64,000 bases of DNA from Melampsora larici-populina 98AG31 (GCF_000204055.1 NW_006768768.1:932071-996070); one strand, 5' to 3'; counted from the first letter of the stretch, positions 45,510 through 56,512 are shown. Program-made: numbers and translations. The notes: generated from the letters alone by a model not told the origin.

Positions 45510-46041
45510 ATTGCGTCATCATATGGTTTTAGGGCTCTTTAGACGGAATTGATTGGTTTTTGAGGCTGTTGACTATTGTAGGAGTTGTTATATGTGGATA
45601 TAAATACTCATTGATGATTTTGCAATTGTTGTGCCCTTTTCTGCATCTCATACCTTTGTTGTAGTGTTATTAATCATCCTTTATTTACTATATCTGTACT
45701 AAGATCACTCAAATCCGCCCCTGCAAAGCAAGGATGAACTTATTTACGTCTGTTCAGGACTATCAGTCTCTTTGGGAATACTACTTACAACAGTATTGCT
45801 AGTAATTGAAATTGTTTGTGGACTTTTTGCGCTTTAAATCTGGAATAATACTTATAAAAGTATTGAGAACAGTTTTCTGGTGCCTTTATCTATTTCTCTG
45901 TTATCACAAAGTGGTCAGCAAGTGCCCTTGTGCTGGTTTCTTTGAAGAAGGCAGTCTTCAGCCAACTTCTACTATCCTCATGTAGTAGATTATCCCTTCT
46001 TGGGTGTTTTAAAGCTCTTGTGTTGAGCTTTAAATATTACA

Positions 46042-46620
46042 CTGGCCAGATGGAAGGCACCCCTAAGACATAAAACTTAAGTGTATGTGTAAGTGTAAGG
46101 ATACCTAGCTAAGTCTTAGGGTGCTTTCCATCTGGCCAGATGGAAGGCACACCCACCACTTAACACTTAAGTGTAAGTGTAAAGATACTGTGCTAAGTCC
46201 TAGGGTGCCTTCCATCTGGATGGATGGAAGGCACCCCTCACACTCAACACATAAGTGTCACTGTATATTTTACCATTTAACACATAAGTGTGAGCATGAA
46301 TGTTGACCTGTGTACATGTTACTAGCATGGGGGTGACTTCCATATGTCCAGATGGAAGGCACCCTTCAGACCTAAGACACATAAGTCTAAGGTCACATCA
46401 GCATGGATATTATCACATGTCAGTAAGCAACATGTAGATGTCAAAGTACAACACCCAATATACTACTCCATGTGTATTATTACATGCCAGTGAAAAACAT
46501 GCAGATGTGAATGTTAAATTTCAACCTTGGTACATTATTGTGTACACAATACCAGCACCGGGCAAGGCTTCCATCTGGCCAGATGGTAGGCACCCTTAAG
46601 ACTTGAGACACACTAGCTTC
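46042..46620 (+). repeat. Palindromic satellite, array segment 3
   Basis: About five further units after the CTGG-flanked insertion, the last ones degenerate (GGCAAGGCTTCCATCTGGCC, TGGTAGGCACCC near 46570). Confidence 0.85.
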
Positions 46621-47264
46621 AGGTCAGCGGCCATGTTCTTTTTGTTTTGGTCTGGAGACCTGTTCAGATGTTTGCAGGTATCATCTTGAGCTTTTTGAAG
46701 CTTTCCTGGAGCTTCTCTGAAGCATGCATGAAGCTTCTGTTGGTTCTTTCTGAAGCTTTCATGAATCTTTGATGAAGTCATGGTAGGCTCTCGCCTGCAA
46801 GAGCCTAGTATATGCGGGCTGTGATCTATAGCTCTATTGACTAGTTAGCAATCTGTGCCTGACTTGCTGTGATTTCTTGTTCTTATTGTTTTTTCTTCAT
46901 CTTCTAATTGTAATATAACCAATCAAATATTCAGTACCTTCAATTACAAAGTTGCCACCACGTCTCAATAATTAACTCCCTTTGCTCTTTTGAACTATTA
47001 TTCTTTGAGAGCTATCAGGTTAGTTGTTTGCTTAATTGTTTGGTTATTTAGTTTTTGACTATCTGTCAGAAAGGGCATAAGCTACCTTAACGGCATATCA
47101 CCTCCCTTACAAACAATCTCATTACATACAAAAGGCTACATGTATTTAACTAATTACATGTAGTGTTGATAAAAGAAAGGTGTAAATATCTGATTACATA
47201 CATAAACAGATAGGTAATCATTTGCGATCCACAGAATGTGCACACTGTTTATTTCTACACTTCT
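46621..47264. other. Intergenic, no gene seen
   Basis: AT-rich. It contains a cluster of GAAGCTT motifs at 46680-46770 and no supported coding frame. Confidence 0.5.
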
Positions 47265-48026
47265 CACTACGCCAGATTGCAAATTTACCGTGGAGTTTAG
47301 AAAATTGAGAGAACATAGAAAATTGTACACAAGGCGGAAGGGGTCAGAAAAATATGAAAAAATAAGGGTTGTGTCCGCCTGTGTGTTCCCATCATCTTGC
47401 ATATTTTTTCAGATTTTTACAGTAGAAGTCGATGTCAGGTCAGAAACCCAGTTTTTGTCCAAAACTGGCAGTTATTGAGGCATCAACCTTGTGAGACCAA
47501 TAAAGTTGTCAATTTTGCTTCAAAATTTGAAATGTCTTCACATTGTGAATTCTACATCTTTGATTTACACTGTACATGTTGGAATCAGCTGTTTCTTCAA
47601 AAATGTGTGAGGTACAGCAATCACGGTCACCATCAGCAAAGCCAGCAAATCTTGTAAATCTTTGTTGAAATGGCTTTAGTATCTCAATGGAAGTTGTAGA
47701 TCTAGTATGTGGCTTTCATAATTTGTAAGTACCAAATGAATTGAGCAAAAGTTGGTGTACTTTTGAGTGTTCACAGTTTCTGCCCAAACCTTAGTAGTTT
47801 TGGACCAAAATTGAGTTTCTGACCAGATAAACACCATAAGCATTTTTCTTTGGAATATCATCAGAACTGATGGTAAAAATATGAAAAAATATGCAAAATC
47901 ATAGGTCAGCACAGGCGTATTCAACCATAATTTTTTCAATTTTTTCTGATCTCTCATGCATTGCTGAGAATTTTCTACATTTGCAATTTTCTAAACTCCA
48001 CGGTATATTAGTGATTTGGTGTAGTG
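47265..48026. mobile_element. CACTA element with CACTACGCCAGAT ends (762 bp)
   Basis: Ends CACTACGCCAGATTGCAAAT and GTGATTTGGTGTAGTG are flanked by TCT on both sides (47262-47264, 48027-48029). Inward, TTTACCGTGGAGTTTAGAAA is mirrored by TTTCTAAACTCCACGGTA. Non-coding. A second, inverted and nested copy is at 54501-56333. Confidence 0.85.
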
Positions 48027-50082
48027 TCTCAATATCCAAGTATCATTTATCTGTTTCAATTTGATTTTCTATTTTCTCTTGCTACGTGTTATTCAAAAGA
48101 TGTAATCATTGTTCTTCAATAAACAAAAGATTCACAGATCAATTTGGAAGATGATCCTGAAGTGATTTGTTTATTGATGACCTTTCTAATACACACGTGT
48201 GATCCTAGTTCAAGTGACTAAGGTGGATTGGGAACCCAACTTGGTAACTGATCTTCTTGGCATGTGATGGCCTCCAAGAAAGGATGTCTAGGGTTCTTGT
48301 GCTAAAATGATAGGTTGTTGTTGAATGATCAACAAGGGTGATTCAGGACTAAATGGCATTAAAGGTTCACACGCTAAAATAGATAATTACACATGCACAT
48401 CTATTTGTAAAGATCTTAAGTGATCTTCTACGGGTCAATGATTAGTTGTTCTTATGATCAGTTCTTATTCACCTCTATGATGTAGTTGTTTACTGTTTAC
48501 TGTGCACTTTATTCTTGTTCGGATGGGTATTTAAACCCTTGCTTTTGTCTGATTTCTTTCGTTACTCACCTTCAATCAAATTACCAAGCTTACAACAGCA
48601 TTAAAAGCAACCCTTGACATACCTATTTCTATTTTGAGCCTGATCAATTTCCAGTGATAACCCTCCAAAGTTGGTGATAGCCATGTCCTTGATATCCTTT
48701 TAATTCTCTGTTTACTTGCTCTTGGTTGATAGAGTCACTGTCCTTTGATCATTGTAATCTTCAATAAGAAACATATCTCTTACTAAAGCTCTTACCTTGG
48801 TCAATAAGCCCACTCATTGACACTATTCCAACATTCTACAAATATTAGTATTATATTCAATATGTGGTATCTAGTTCAATAAGTAGGCTTATTCACAACT
48901 GGGGGTCTGGCCAAATTGCTAGGAATTACAATTGTTTCATTGTTCCAAAGTTCAAATCCATTATCCTTTGTTCGGATTTGTCATGATTATCCCCATTTAT
49001 TGTTTTTCCTTTACTCATAACCAGCAATATATCAGCAGATTATAAGGGAAAGGAGGGAGCTGTTACCATTTTTTGTTCTTGAAAGAGAGTTGAATTTATT
49101 ACTGATTACAATTGTGTTTTTTCAAGAATCCTTACAGTTTTGTTACCAGTATCAAATTCATTATTGTCAAGCTCTATTGTCCAGTTTTCACTTAATCCAC
49201 ACTTGCTCAATCAACTTTGCTCTTGTGAGTCAGATCAAGTGATACACCACGGGTCAGCGCTGATATTGATTCAAGGTCATCTGGCCCAATGCTGATTTGA
49301 TATCAATTTGATAACAATTTGATATGCAAATTTTTGTTATGAATTTTATCTCAGTATCACCAGCCCCAGCCGGTGTGAGGAAGGATTGCACAGCCGCCAG
49401 AGCTCCATCGGCTGGCTGTCAGCAGATTCTAATCACAGGTCTCAATATCAAACCAATATCCAAAATTTGCAAATCAAGTTGATATCAGGCCTGTCAAAGA
49501 GTTGACCCGTGGTGTATGTGAACAGTAAGTTACTGTACTAACAATCTGTATGACAATAGAACCATTGAAAATTGGTCAACAATTTAATTTATACATCACA
49601 ATAGGATAAATCAGGATAAATCTTTTCATTAACAATTAGTCTTGTCACTTGATCTATAGTACTGCCTATGTCCATAGTTGACTGGCTGTTTGATTTTGGG
49701 ATTGCTGCTTGGTTGACAAAATTTGAATTGCTAAAACTCACCTTCCACAATCAACAAGTTGTAAGTTTTGGATTCTAGTTGGATAAAAGAATTGATCACT
49801 AATCTGTTCTGTTACTTCTTTTCTGATAGATCTCCTGTGTAGCAGCGAGTAAAGTCAGTACAGACTAAACCACAACCATTCAATCAAATTTCATCATAAA
49901 GGGTTCTTTTGTATGATTATTGGCAAAATTTTTGATTAGTAGCTGACAAATTATTGTATTTGTTTTACTTTTTGTTGATCAAACAAACGGGTTTTATTCT
50001 CAATTGGGATATGACCTGGGTTTTTTTCTGCCCCATCTTTGATTATATTTTTTGATTCCTTGAGTTATATAATATAATTGTG
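48027..50082. other. Possible decayed retroelement LTR and leader
   Basis: AT-rich. TGGTATCTAGTTCAATAAG at about 48863 resembles the initiator-tRNA primer-binding site of copia-type elements (TGGTATCAGAGC in intact ones), and a Met-initiated gag-like frame opens at 50083. No paired LTR was found. One MITE lies within (49242-49517). Confidence 0.35.
49242..49517. mobile_element. MITE with ATACACCACGGGTCA ends (276 bp)
   Basis: Perfect 15-bp inverted ends ATACACCACGGGTCA/TGACCCGTGGTGTAT, flanked by GTG on both sides (49239-49241, 49518-49520). The interior has a GC-rich AGCCGATGGAGC-type hairpin and TTTGATATC motifs. It is related by its terminus to 16842 and 23870. Confidence 0.82.
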
Positions 50083-50238
50083 ATGGCTGGGGATGTTATA
50101 ATTGCTAGATTAAATAATTCTACTAGCAATACCACTCCAGGTGCCCCTGTAGCTGCCACTGTAACGTCTGCTACACCTGCTACCACTATTAAAAAAGGTG
50201 TCAGGGTGGCCGTAAACAGTACTCACAAATTGATCTAG
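50083..50238 (+). CDS. Short gag-like ORF, unknown (52 codons)
   Basis: Starts MAGDVIIARLNNSTSN and is Thr/Ala/Pro-rich (TPGAPVAATVTSATPATTIK), ending STHKLI-stop. The style resembles gag N-termini of decayed retroelements. No domain is identified. Confidence 0.35.
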   Translation: MAGDVIIARLNNSTSNTTPGAPVAATVTSATPATTIKKGVRVAVNSTHKLI

Positions 50239-50711
50239 TCAGTCAATTTGAGCTGGGGTCCTGACAGGGTTATTCCGCTGGGTACGGGGAATACTAAGTA
50301 ACTTATTTGAGTAATTGCTTTAACAACAGAAAACACACAGTATATCAGAAGCTGATAGACACTTTCCGTGTAGGGAACTCGTCAACGAAAGGCCCACTGT
50401 AAGATTACAGGTGATGGCCGGTCACGCCCGAGCCTAGGTTTAAATCCCAGAAACTCAAGAGTTTAAGAGTAGCCTGAGATTATAAATCTACAGGGATTTT
50501 GCCAACAAGAGTTGTCACAAAACCTGGGTCCTTGACCAGGGGAAGAGAAATAAACTACTGACCAATGATTGTAGTAGTGGACAGGTGAGGGTTTTTAAGA
50601 GTGCTGATACTGGTGGTCTTGAGAGAAAGGTGGACACTGATTTTAATAGTGTTTTTCAAAAGGGAGCTGGCAATTTATTCTTTAGGAATGGCCTTGGGAG
50701 CTGGCTGTTGA
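50239..50711. other. No gene seen; broken coding-like frames
   Basis: Contains a short region (50610-50700) with open frames that continue toward the exon at 50712 but with stops in each frame. Otherwise non-coding. Confidence 0.4.
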
Positions 50712-50967
50712 AGAACAGGATTTACTTTGGTTCTAAATAGAGATGCAGAAGGGAATGTTGGTATGGTAAAATCAGGTGAGTCCTTCTTTCCTTCTTGGTT
50801 GAGGTACTCTCTTTATAATTTTCAGCTCCTGGCGCCAACTTGTGGTTCCAGTCTACAGATTATAGGGTGAATTCCTCTGTGCTGTTGGTTAGTCAGCATC
50901 CGTTCATTTCTCCCAATCCGGATGATGAGTGGTTGATTTATGGGTTTGTGATTCAAGGGCTTGCTAT

Positions 50968-53477
50968 CACTACAACAAAAAACTGATTTTCCGCGAGGAT
51001 TTTCTATTCCCAATGGGCAGATAATCACGTGACTTCTGTACAGTGTGTACACAAATCAGGGGCTTCACAGTGCTGTACACTCTGGGACTGTACATCGCAC
51101 ATCAGACACGCCGGGCAAATTCAGGTCATGCAGTGCATACAGGTTGCACGGTCCTGAATGTATGCCAGGACCTGGGTCACCTGTCACGCATGCAGGACTC
51201 ACTATCCTGCACACACTCTGTATCAATCATACCAATCACATGTATTTGAGTACGTACTGAGATGTATATGTCACATAGCTATAAGCCTCTCATGAGGTCT
51301 GTATTGGCCCAATATTGTGGGCCAGATACCCATGTCACTTGTATGACTGGTGGGGGTGCAATACATGAAGACATGTCATGCAGCTGTGACATGACTCAGG
51401 GTGCGAAAATATTTTCTGTTTTCAACATGACTGCGCAACCTGTATTCACTCCATGACCTCAATTTGCCTGGTGTGAGACAAAACAGGACAAATCACTGCT
51501 TCAGCCTCTGTACACCGATCAAAACGGCCGACCGAAAACAATCACGCACACTCCGAACCACATCACCACTGCCTCCTTTGACAAACCACGACGGAAGCCA
51601 CTCCAACCACACATGGACTGGCTCTCTCTCTGGATCGTCTCGACTCAAAACTCCTTAAAACGTTTCCTCCTGACACGCTTGGAAACGGCCGTGACCAGAC
51701 CACAACTTCTCTTGCCAAACTTGATGGTCCCAAAGCATACCCTCAAGGGTTAGGCTTGTGATCTTATTATTATCATTTTTTTGTTGATATCCTCACAAAA
51801 TGTCTCGCCAAGTTGATTGTTTTGTAGCTTTTCATTGTGGAATCAATATTTCTGACCTTGCATTATCTCTCTGTCACCTCTAGATTTGTGGCTATGACAA
51901 AAAGATGAAGGAACTCAAAAAGAGGTTAAACCAAGAGGTCAACTAGGAGCAGTGGATTGACATGGGAAGCATGGATCATCCTCTTTGACAAACTCACTAT
52001 CCGGCTGATCAAAGGTCACCGGACGACCATTGTAAATGGCTCCAGTTGCTGAGTATCAAACCTCTATATAAATAGTCTTATCAACTCATTACATGTACTT
52101 TATCACATTTGCAGCAATACAAACTTGTTTTACACCATATTGCATCATTGAGAGGTTTTACAAAGGATGATAACATTGCAAGAATTTGATGGATAAGTGA
52201 TTTTCTATTGTAACTTTTGTCGGCTTAGGTAAATGGAATAGAAATCTAAACCAGTAAATTGACATTGTCGGACCCATTGCCTACATGGCTTCATCTTCAT
52301 CCAAAGAACCAGTTTTTTCAATAACTTCTTGAGTGTTGTGTGACGGCGACACTCCAGCACGATCCTCAATGATCTGTACGTGAAATTGAGGGGTGTGGAT
52401 TAATTTTTGCAAACTTCTCCTTCCAATCTGGTATCATAAACAATTGGGCTTTCAGAGAACTTGTTGAGTGCAAGTATTGAAGCAACATGATCAGATCGAT
52501 TAGGGAGCGATTGTTGAATTAACATTAAATAAATATTTATACCCTCATTGGCGATGTTGGCACCACTCAAAGCACTACATGGCATTCCTAACTCCCCCTA
52601 ACATGGGCAAAGATCTTGATCTGATCATTGGTCATCTAAACACCTTGAGTAAATGAGATGGCGAAGGCTTCAGCACCTGTTACTTTAGCTTCGCGTAGTT
52701 GATGGCAGATGTTGGGGATAAACTGACGAGGTGGACAGAAGACAGGCATTTTCGCATCTCTAGCCGCGTCAATCAGAGCAGGAACGGCCTTCAAGTCGAC
52801 TGGAAGCTGGTTAGGTTTAAATTGATAAGCAAAGCAAAACCAATCAGTTGAGGAGTCCAGACCATGAATATGACTATACTCTCTAGCTTACCTGGTCACC
52901 AGGCAATACTTGACATTTTCATGCTTCTTGTTGATGATTGTGGTAAAATTTTCACCGTCAACCTGAGTGACAACTGGATAGTCCGGATTCAATATTAGTA
53001 AGCGCGATCACAAGGGATAAGCTTTGAGTAGTGGATGATGAATGAGACATATCGTGGTATTAGTTTGACTGAGAATGGCTCCAGGGGTGAGAATGTGAGT
53101 CGTGGACTTACCAGCGTGCCTATCCGGATCTCTCGAGCTGGAGGGACAATTGAGAATGGGTGAGGAGGATGTGCACAATGGCCGTTTGCGACGGTTTCAG
53201 CCAAAAATGTCGAGTCTTTTTGAGTTTTTGAGACGGCTGACGGCTCAGCAGGGCTCAGCCCGTTTTGGTTGATGTACAGACCTGTACAGACGATGAAGTT
53301 GTGGCACACCGTACACGTCTGAGGGAAAGTGTGCAGTGTACACAAGGTCGGGTGTACAGCGCTGCTGTACAGTTGACCACGCTGCGCGCTGCATGTACAT
53401 GATGTACGGAGATCACGTGATTTTCTGTTAACATGAAACCAAAATTCCCCGCGGAAAATCAATTTATTTTTGTAGTG
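50968..53477. mobile_element. CACTA element (2.5 kb) with CACTACAACAAAAA ends
   Basis: Ends CACTACAACAAAAAACTGAT and TTATTTTTGTAGTG, each followed inward by TGATTTTCCGCG or its complement, with TAT on both sides (50965-50967, 53478-53480). Subterminal zones (51030-51250, 53280-53430) are rich in CTGTACA/TGTACAG motifs and ATCACGTGA. No transposase is seen. It carries minus-strand coding-like exons at 52644-52806 and 52892-52990. Confidence 0.87.
52644..52990 (-). pseudogene. Possible captured gene fragment in the CACTA element
   Basis: Two minus-strand exons in one frame style. The first (about 52990-52892) includes LNPDYPVVTQVDGENFTT and KKHENVKYCLVT, then a GTAAGC donor. The second (52806-52644) follows an ACCAG acceptor and includes LPVDLKAVPALIDAARDAK, CPPRQFIPNICHQLRE and VTGAEAFAISFTQ, then a GTGTTT donor. 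Both have good splice signals and protein-like composition. No family could be named. Its position inside a CACTA element suggests a host gene piece captured by the transposon. Confidence 0.5.
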
Positions 53478-53505
53478 TATTGTCTCTTCACTGACTAATA
53501 GTTGA

Positions 53506-53892
53506 ATTCATTTCCTCTTGCGTGGGCTACTAGACTATCGTCATGATAACTATTTAGTTTCTCTAGGTGTTTTGATTAACTAGACCAGCAGTGTACTGAG
53601 TCTCCTAGGTGCTTAGACTGTTCATTGGTTACTCAAAGTACTAGTGGTTCTCTATAGCTTTTTGGGACTAGTTCTTCTTAGTTGTGTTTCCTATATCAAT
53701 GTTCTTATAAGCGTTCTATTAGGGTTTTTGATACTAGACCTCACAAGTTGTGTTGTTTTTTTGTTGTATTAGTCAATGTTTGCAGAACATTTTATTCGGG
53801 TCTTTGAAACTAGACCTTACAAGTTGTTTTTATTGTATATATATATTTATTATCTTATATTTATTATGAAATTTAATCTGTTTATATTTGTA
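53506..53892. other. No gene seen
   Basis: AT-rich, with a twice-repeated TTTTTGATACTAGACCTCACAA / CTTTGAAACTAGACCTTACAA unit (53725-53760, 53798-53830). Confidence 0.45.
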
Positions 53893-54407
53893 GACCTTTT
53901 TGGTTCTTCTCCTGGAAGAGCTTGAGGTCTGACAAAAGGTGTTAAGAAAGTAGCCAAAGCAGCTACTGTTGCAGATGCTGTTACTGCCAACCCTATGGGT
54001 AATACAGTAATGAAAGGCGCAACCTCACCACTGCAGGTTAGTAAAGAAAATACTGTAATGGATGTAAGTAATCCTCTTACATCAAAGTGTGGTGAAGGTC
54101 TTTTCAACTTACCATGACCACAGGACCTAGGCCCGGCCAACTGGCAAGAAAGCAAGGCATGAAGTTTGTGGCGACACAACCAAAGGACATCCAAGTGACA
54201 ATCTTAAAGGAAACAGTAGCATGTTACAAACATCAGGTCTTTCAACTGCAGGGCTATGTGGCAGACCTGGAGGCTTGGTTGGTGAAAGTGCTAGCTCAGC
54301 CTTCACACAAGATCACATACCTTGGGAATCACCACCCCATAACACTGGTGATCAAAGCCAAAACCAATCTCATGTTTATCAGTGATGGTGACTCCCAAGG
54401 TATGTGA
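53893..54407 (+). pseudogene. Gag-like remnant of a decayed retroelement
   Basis: One frame reads DLFGSSPGRA, TGA, GLTKGVKKVAKAATVADAV and VSKENTVMDVSNPLTSK before a stop at about 54115. Another frame opens at 54114 (MTTGPRPGQLARKQGMKFV; QVFQLQGYVADLEAWLVKVL, coiled-coil-like) and ends at 54407 inside a hairpin. Small basic and coiled-coil segments are typical of gag, but no zinc knuckle or pol follows. Confidence 0.35.
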
Positions 54408-54475
54408 TCTTGGGTGGAGGCTGAGCTAGCATGTTTGCCAACCAAGCCTCCAGGTCCGCCAGATAGCCCTTTGTG
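54245..54475. repeat. Long hairpin (arms about 100 bp)
   Basis: AGGGCTATGTGGCAGACCTG through AAGATCACATACCTTGGGA is mirrored by TCCCAAGGTATGTGATCTT through CAGGTCCGCCAGATAGCCCT. The loop is about 55 bp. The left arm is in the coiled-coil coding frame, so the right arm looks like a copied-back segment of it. Confidence 0.75.
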
Positions 54476-54606
54476 AAGAAACAAAGTACTATGCTCAAAG
54501 ACTACACCAAATCAATAATTTACCATGGAGTTTATAAAAGTAAAAATGTAAAAAATTTTCAGCAATGTGTGAGAGGTTGGAAAAATTTGATAAAATTATG
54601 GTGTAA

Positions 54607-55477
54607 CACTACAAGAAACATAACATTTTCTGGGCAGAAAATTAAATTATTTGTATACAAAAATCTGGAAAGGTCAGAAACAGAGCAAAAAATGTGAAAA
54701 AATATGCATCCTGTTCCTTGGTATGAGATCTCCAATCTGCATATTTTTCCGTATTTTTGGGGTTCATATTGGTGAGTGTACTAACAATAAACCCTCATAA
54801 TCACCAGATTACCACCTGTAACAGATGCTGGAATTTGGCTGATCAGTGCTGAGAGAAAGTTTTGATTACTATAAAACCCCATAACTTTGTCAATTCTGGC
54901 TCAAAACACTCGATTTTGGGTGCATTAGAAAGCTGAATTCCTGAACTACAACTTTTGTTTTGACTCAAAATGNNNNNNNNNNNNNNNNNNNNNNNNNNNN
55001 NNNNNNNNNNNNNNNNNNNNNNNNNNNNNNNNNNNNNNNNNNNNNNNNNNNNNNNNNNNNNNNNNNNNNNNNGATTTCATTGGGGATATCTTTTTTTGCA
55101 GGCCCGCCACGTATTTGGTTCATTTATGAACTATCTTCAGGCAAATACCAGCTTTCCAATGCACTCAAAATCGAGTGTTTTGAGCCAGAATTGACAAAGT
55201 TATGGGGTTTTGTAGTAATCAAAATTTTCTCTCAGCACTGATCAGCCAAATTCCAGCATCTGTTACAGGTGGTAATCTGGTGATTATGAGGGTTTATTGT
55301 TAGTACACTCACCAATATGAACCCCAAAAATACGGAAAAATATGCAGATTGGAGATCTCAAACCAAGGAACAGAATGCATATTTTTTCATATTTTTTGCT
55401 CTGTTTCTGACCTTTCCAGATTTTTGTATACAAATAATTTAATTTTCTGCCCAGAAAATGTTATGTTTCTTGTAGTG
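54607..55477. mobile_element. Giant palindromic CACTA element with assembly gap at its centre
   Basis: Starts CACTACAAGAAACATAACAT and ends with its exact reverse complement, flanked by TAA on both sides (54604-54606, 55478-55480). The two halves (about 365 and 405 bp) are near-perfect inverted copies of each other. The 100-N gap 54973-55072 lies near the fold point. Confidence 0.87.
54973..55072. other. Assembly gap (100 N)
   Basis: Exactly 100 undetermined bases near the centre of the palindrome, most likely a sequencing or assembly failure at a hairpin loop rather than a measured length. Confidence 0.98.
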
Positions 55478-55836
55478 TAATTGCCTGTGATGTCCCATCA
55501 TTTTCCACATTTTTCCATATTTTTACCTGCAGTTTTGAAGATCTCCCAAAGAAAAATGATTTGGGTAATATTTGGTCAGAAACTCAGATTTTGTCCAAAA
55601 CTACCAAGGCTTGGGCAGAAACTTTTGAGCACTCACAAATACAAAAATTTTACTCCAATCAATTTGGCAGTTGCAAATTATGAAAGCCACATAGTGGGTC
55701 TACAGTTTTCATTTGGATGCTAAAACCATTACAGCAACGATTTATAAGCTTTTCTAGATTTGCTGATGGGGACCGTGATTGCTGTGCCTTATGTGTTTTT
55801 AGACACACACCACTCATTACAATGTGTATGTGGTAG

Positions 55837-56030
55837 CACTGCCAACATATTTACCTTGGATTTTTTAATCTGAGATATCCTTGGATGCCAAACCTTGGAC
55901 AGAAGCTTCCCAAGGTTTTGATCCAAGGTAATTCTCATGGGCAAAAGAATACCTCGGACAAGGTCTGTCCAAGGATTTGCCTCCAATGATGCCTTGGATT
56001 TCTCAACCTGAGGCATCTATTTTGGCAGTG
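55837..56030. mobile_element. CACTGCCAA MITE, copy 2 (194 bp)
   Basis: Ends CACTGCCAACATATTTACC and GCATCTATTTTGGCAGTG with TAG on both sides (55834-55836, 56031-56033). Closely similar to 42538-42743. Confidence 0.88.
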
Positions 56031-56333
56031 TAGAATAAACATGTAGCATTCACAATGTGGAGACATTGCAGATTTTGATGCAAAATTGACAATTTCATTG
56101 GTCTCACAAGGTTAATGCCTCAATGACTGGCAGTTTTGGACATAAACTGAGTTTCTGACCTGATATACACTGCTGCTGTAAAAATCAGAAAAAATATGCA
56201 AAATAATGGGCACACATGGGGGATGCATCCCTTATTTTTTCCATATTTTTCTGACCCCTTCCACCTTGTGTATAATTTTCTATATTTTCTGAATTTTATA
56301 AACTCAGTGGTAAATTTGTGATCTGGTGTAGTG

Positions 56334-56512
56334 TGACCTGATATACACTGCTGCCGTAAAAATATGAAAAAACATGCAAAATGATGGGCACACATAGGGT
56401 GATGCATCCCTTATTCTTCCATATTTTTCTGACCCCTTCCACCTTGTGTATAATTTTCTATGTTTTCTTAATTTTCTAAACTCAGCAGTAAATTTGCAAT
56501 TTGGTGTAGGGT
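56334..56512 (-). repeat. Tandem copy of the CACTACGCC element tail
   Basis: Starting TGACCTGATATACACTGCTG, it repeats about 180 bp of 56155-56333 and ends GCAATTTGGTGTAGGG. This is a tandem duplication of the element end, or the end of a second truncated copy. Confidence 0.7.

Larger units (their letters stand above)
43099..46041. mobile_element. 2.9 kb insertion in the satellite, flanked by CTGG
   Basis: The satellite palindrome CCATCTGGCCAGATGG is split: CTGG occurs at 43095-43098 and 46042-46045 on either side of this segment, which starts TGGGTTGATC and ends ATATTACA. TG..CA ends and a 4-bp duplication suggest a degraded LTR-type element. No coding sequence is seen. It contains a CACTG MITE and the second CACAG element. 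Confidence 0.5.
50712..53505 (+). pseudogene. Spliced coding-like gene fragment split by a CACTA element
   Basis: Exon a 50712-50775 (TGFTLVLNRDAEGNVGMVKS) is spliced by a 50-bp intron (GTGAGT..TTTTCAG) to exon b 50826-50967 (APGANLWFQSTDYRVNSSV; HPFISPNPDDEWLIYGFVIQ). Exon b is cut by the CACTA element at 50968-53477; after one copy of the TAT duplication is removed the same frame continues to a TGA at 53503-53505. An in-frame TGA precedes exon a (50709-50711). The family is not recognised. Frame continuity across the intron and across the insertion shows it was once a real coding sequence. Confidence 0.55.
54501..56333 (-). mobile_element. Second copy of the CACTACGCC element, nested and inverted
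   Basis: Starts CTACACCAAATCAATAATTT (first bases lost) and ends ATCTGGTGTAGTG at 56333. The body matches 47265-48026 in reverse orientation once two inserts are removed: a palindromic CACTA element (54607-55477, TAA duplication) and a CACTG MITE (55837-56030, TAG duplication). Confidence 0.78.

Noticed and set aside
31982..46620. Regular repeats with palindromes resembling a CRISPR array
   Set aside because: Unit length of about 100 bp, no unique spacers of constant size, clear eukaryotic introns elsewhere, and transposons inserted in it. It is a satellite.
50380..50470. A tRNA-like segment (GCCCGAGCCTAGGTTTAAATCCCAG)
   Set aside because: Only a loose B-box resemblance; no acceptor stem or anticodon arm could be folded.
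52995..53462. 155-codon minus-strand ORF as a protein gene
   Set aside because: It lies in the repeat-rich subterminal zone of the CACTA element (TGTACAG motifs); openness follows from the repeats.
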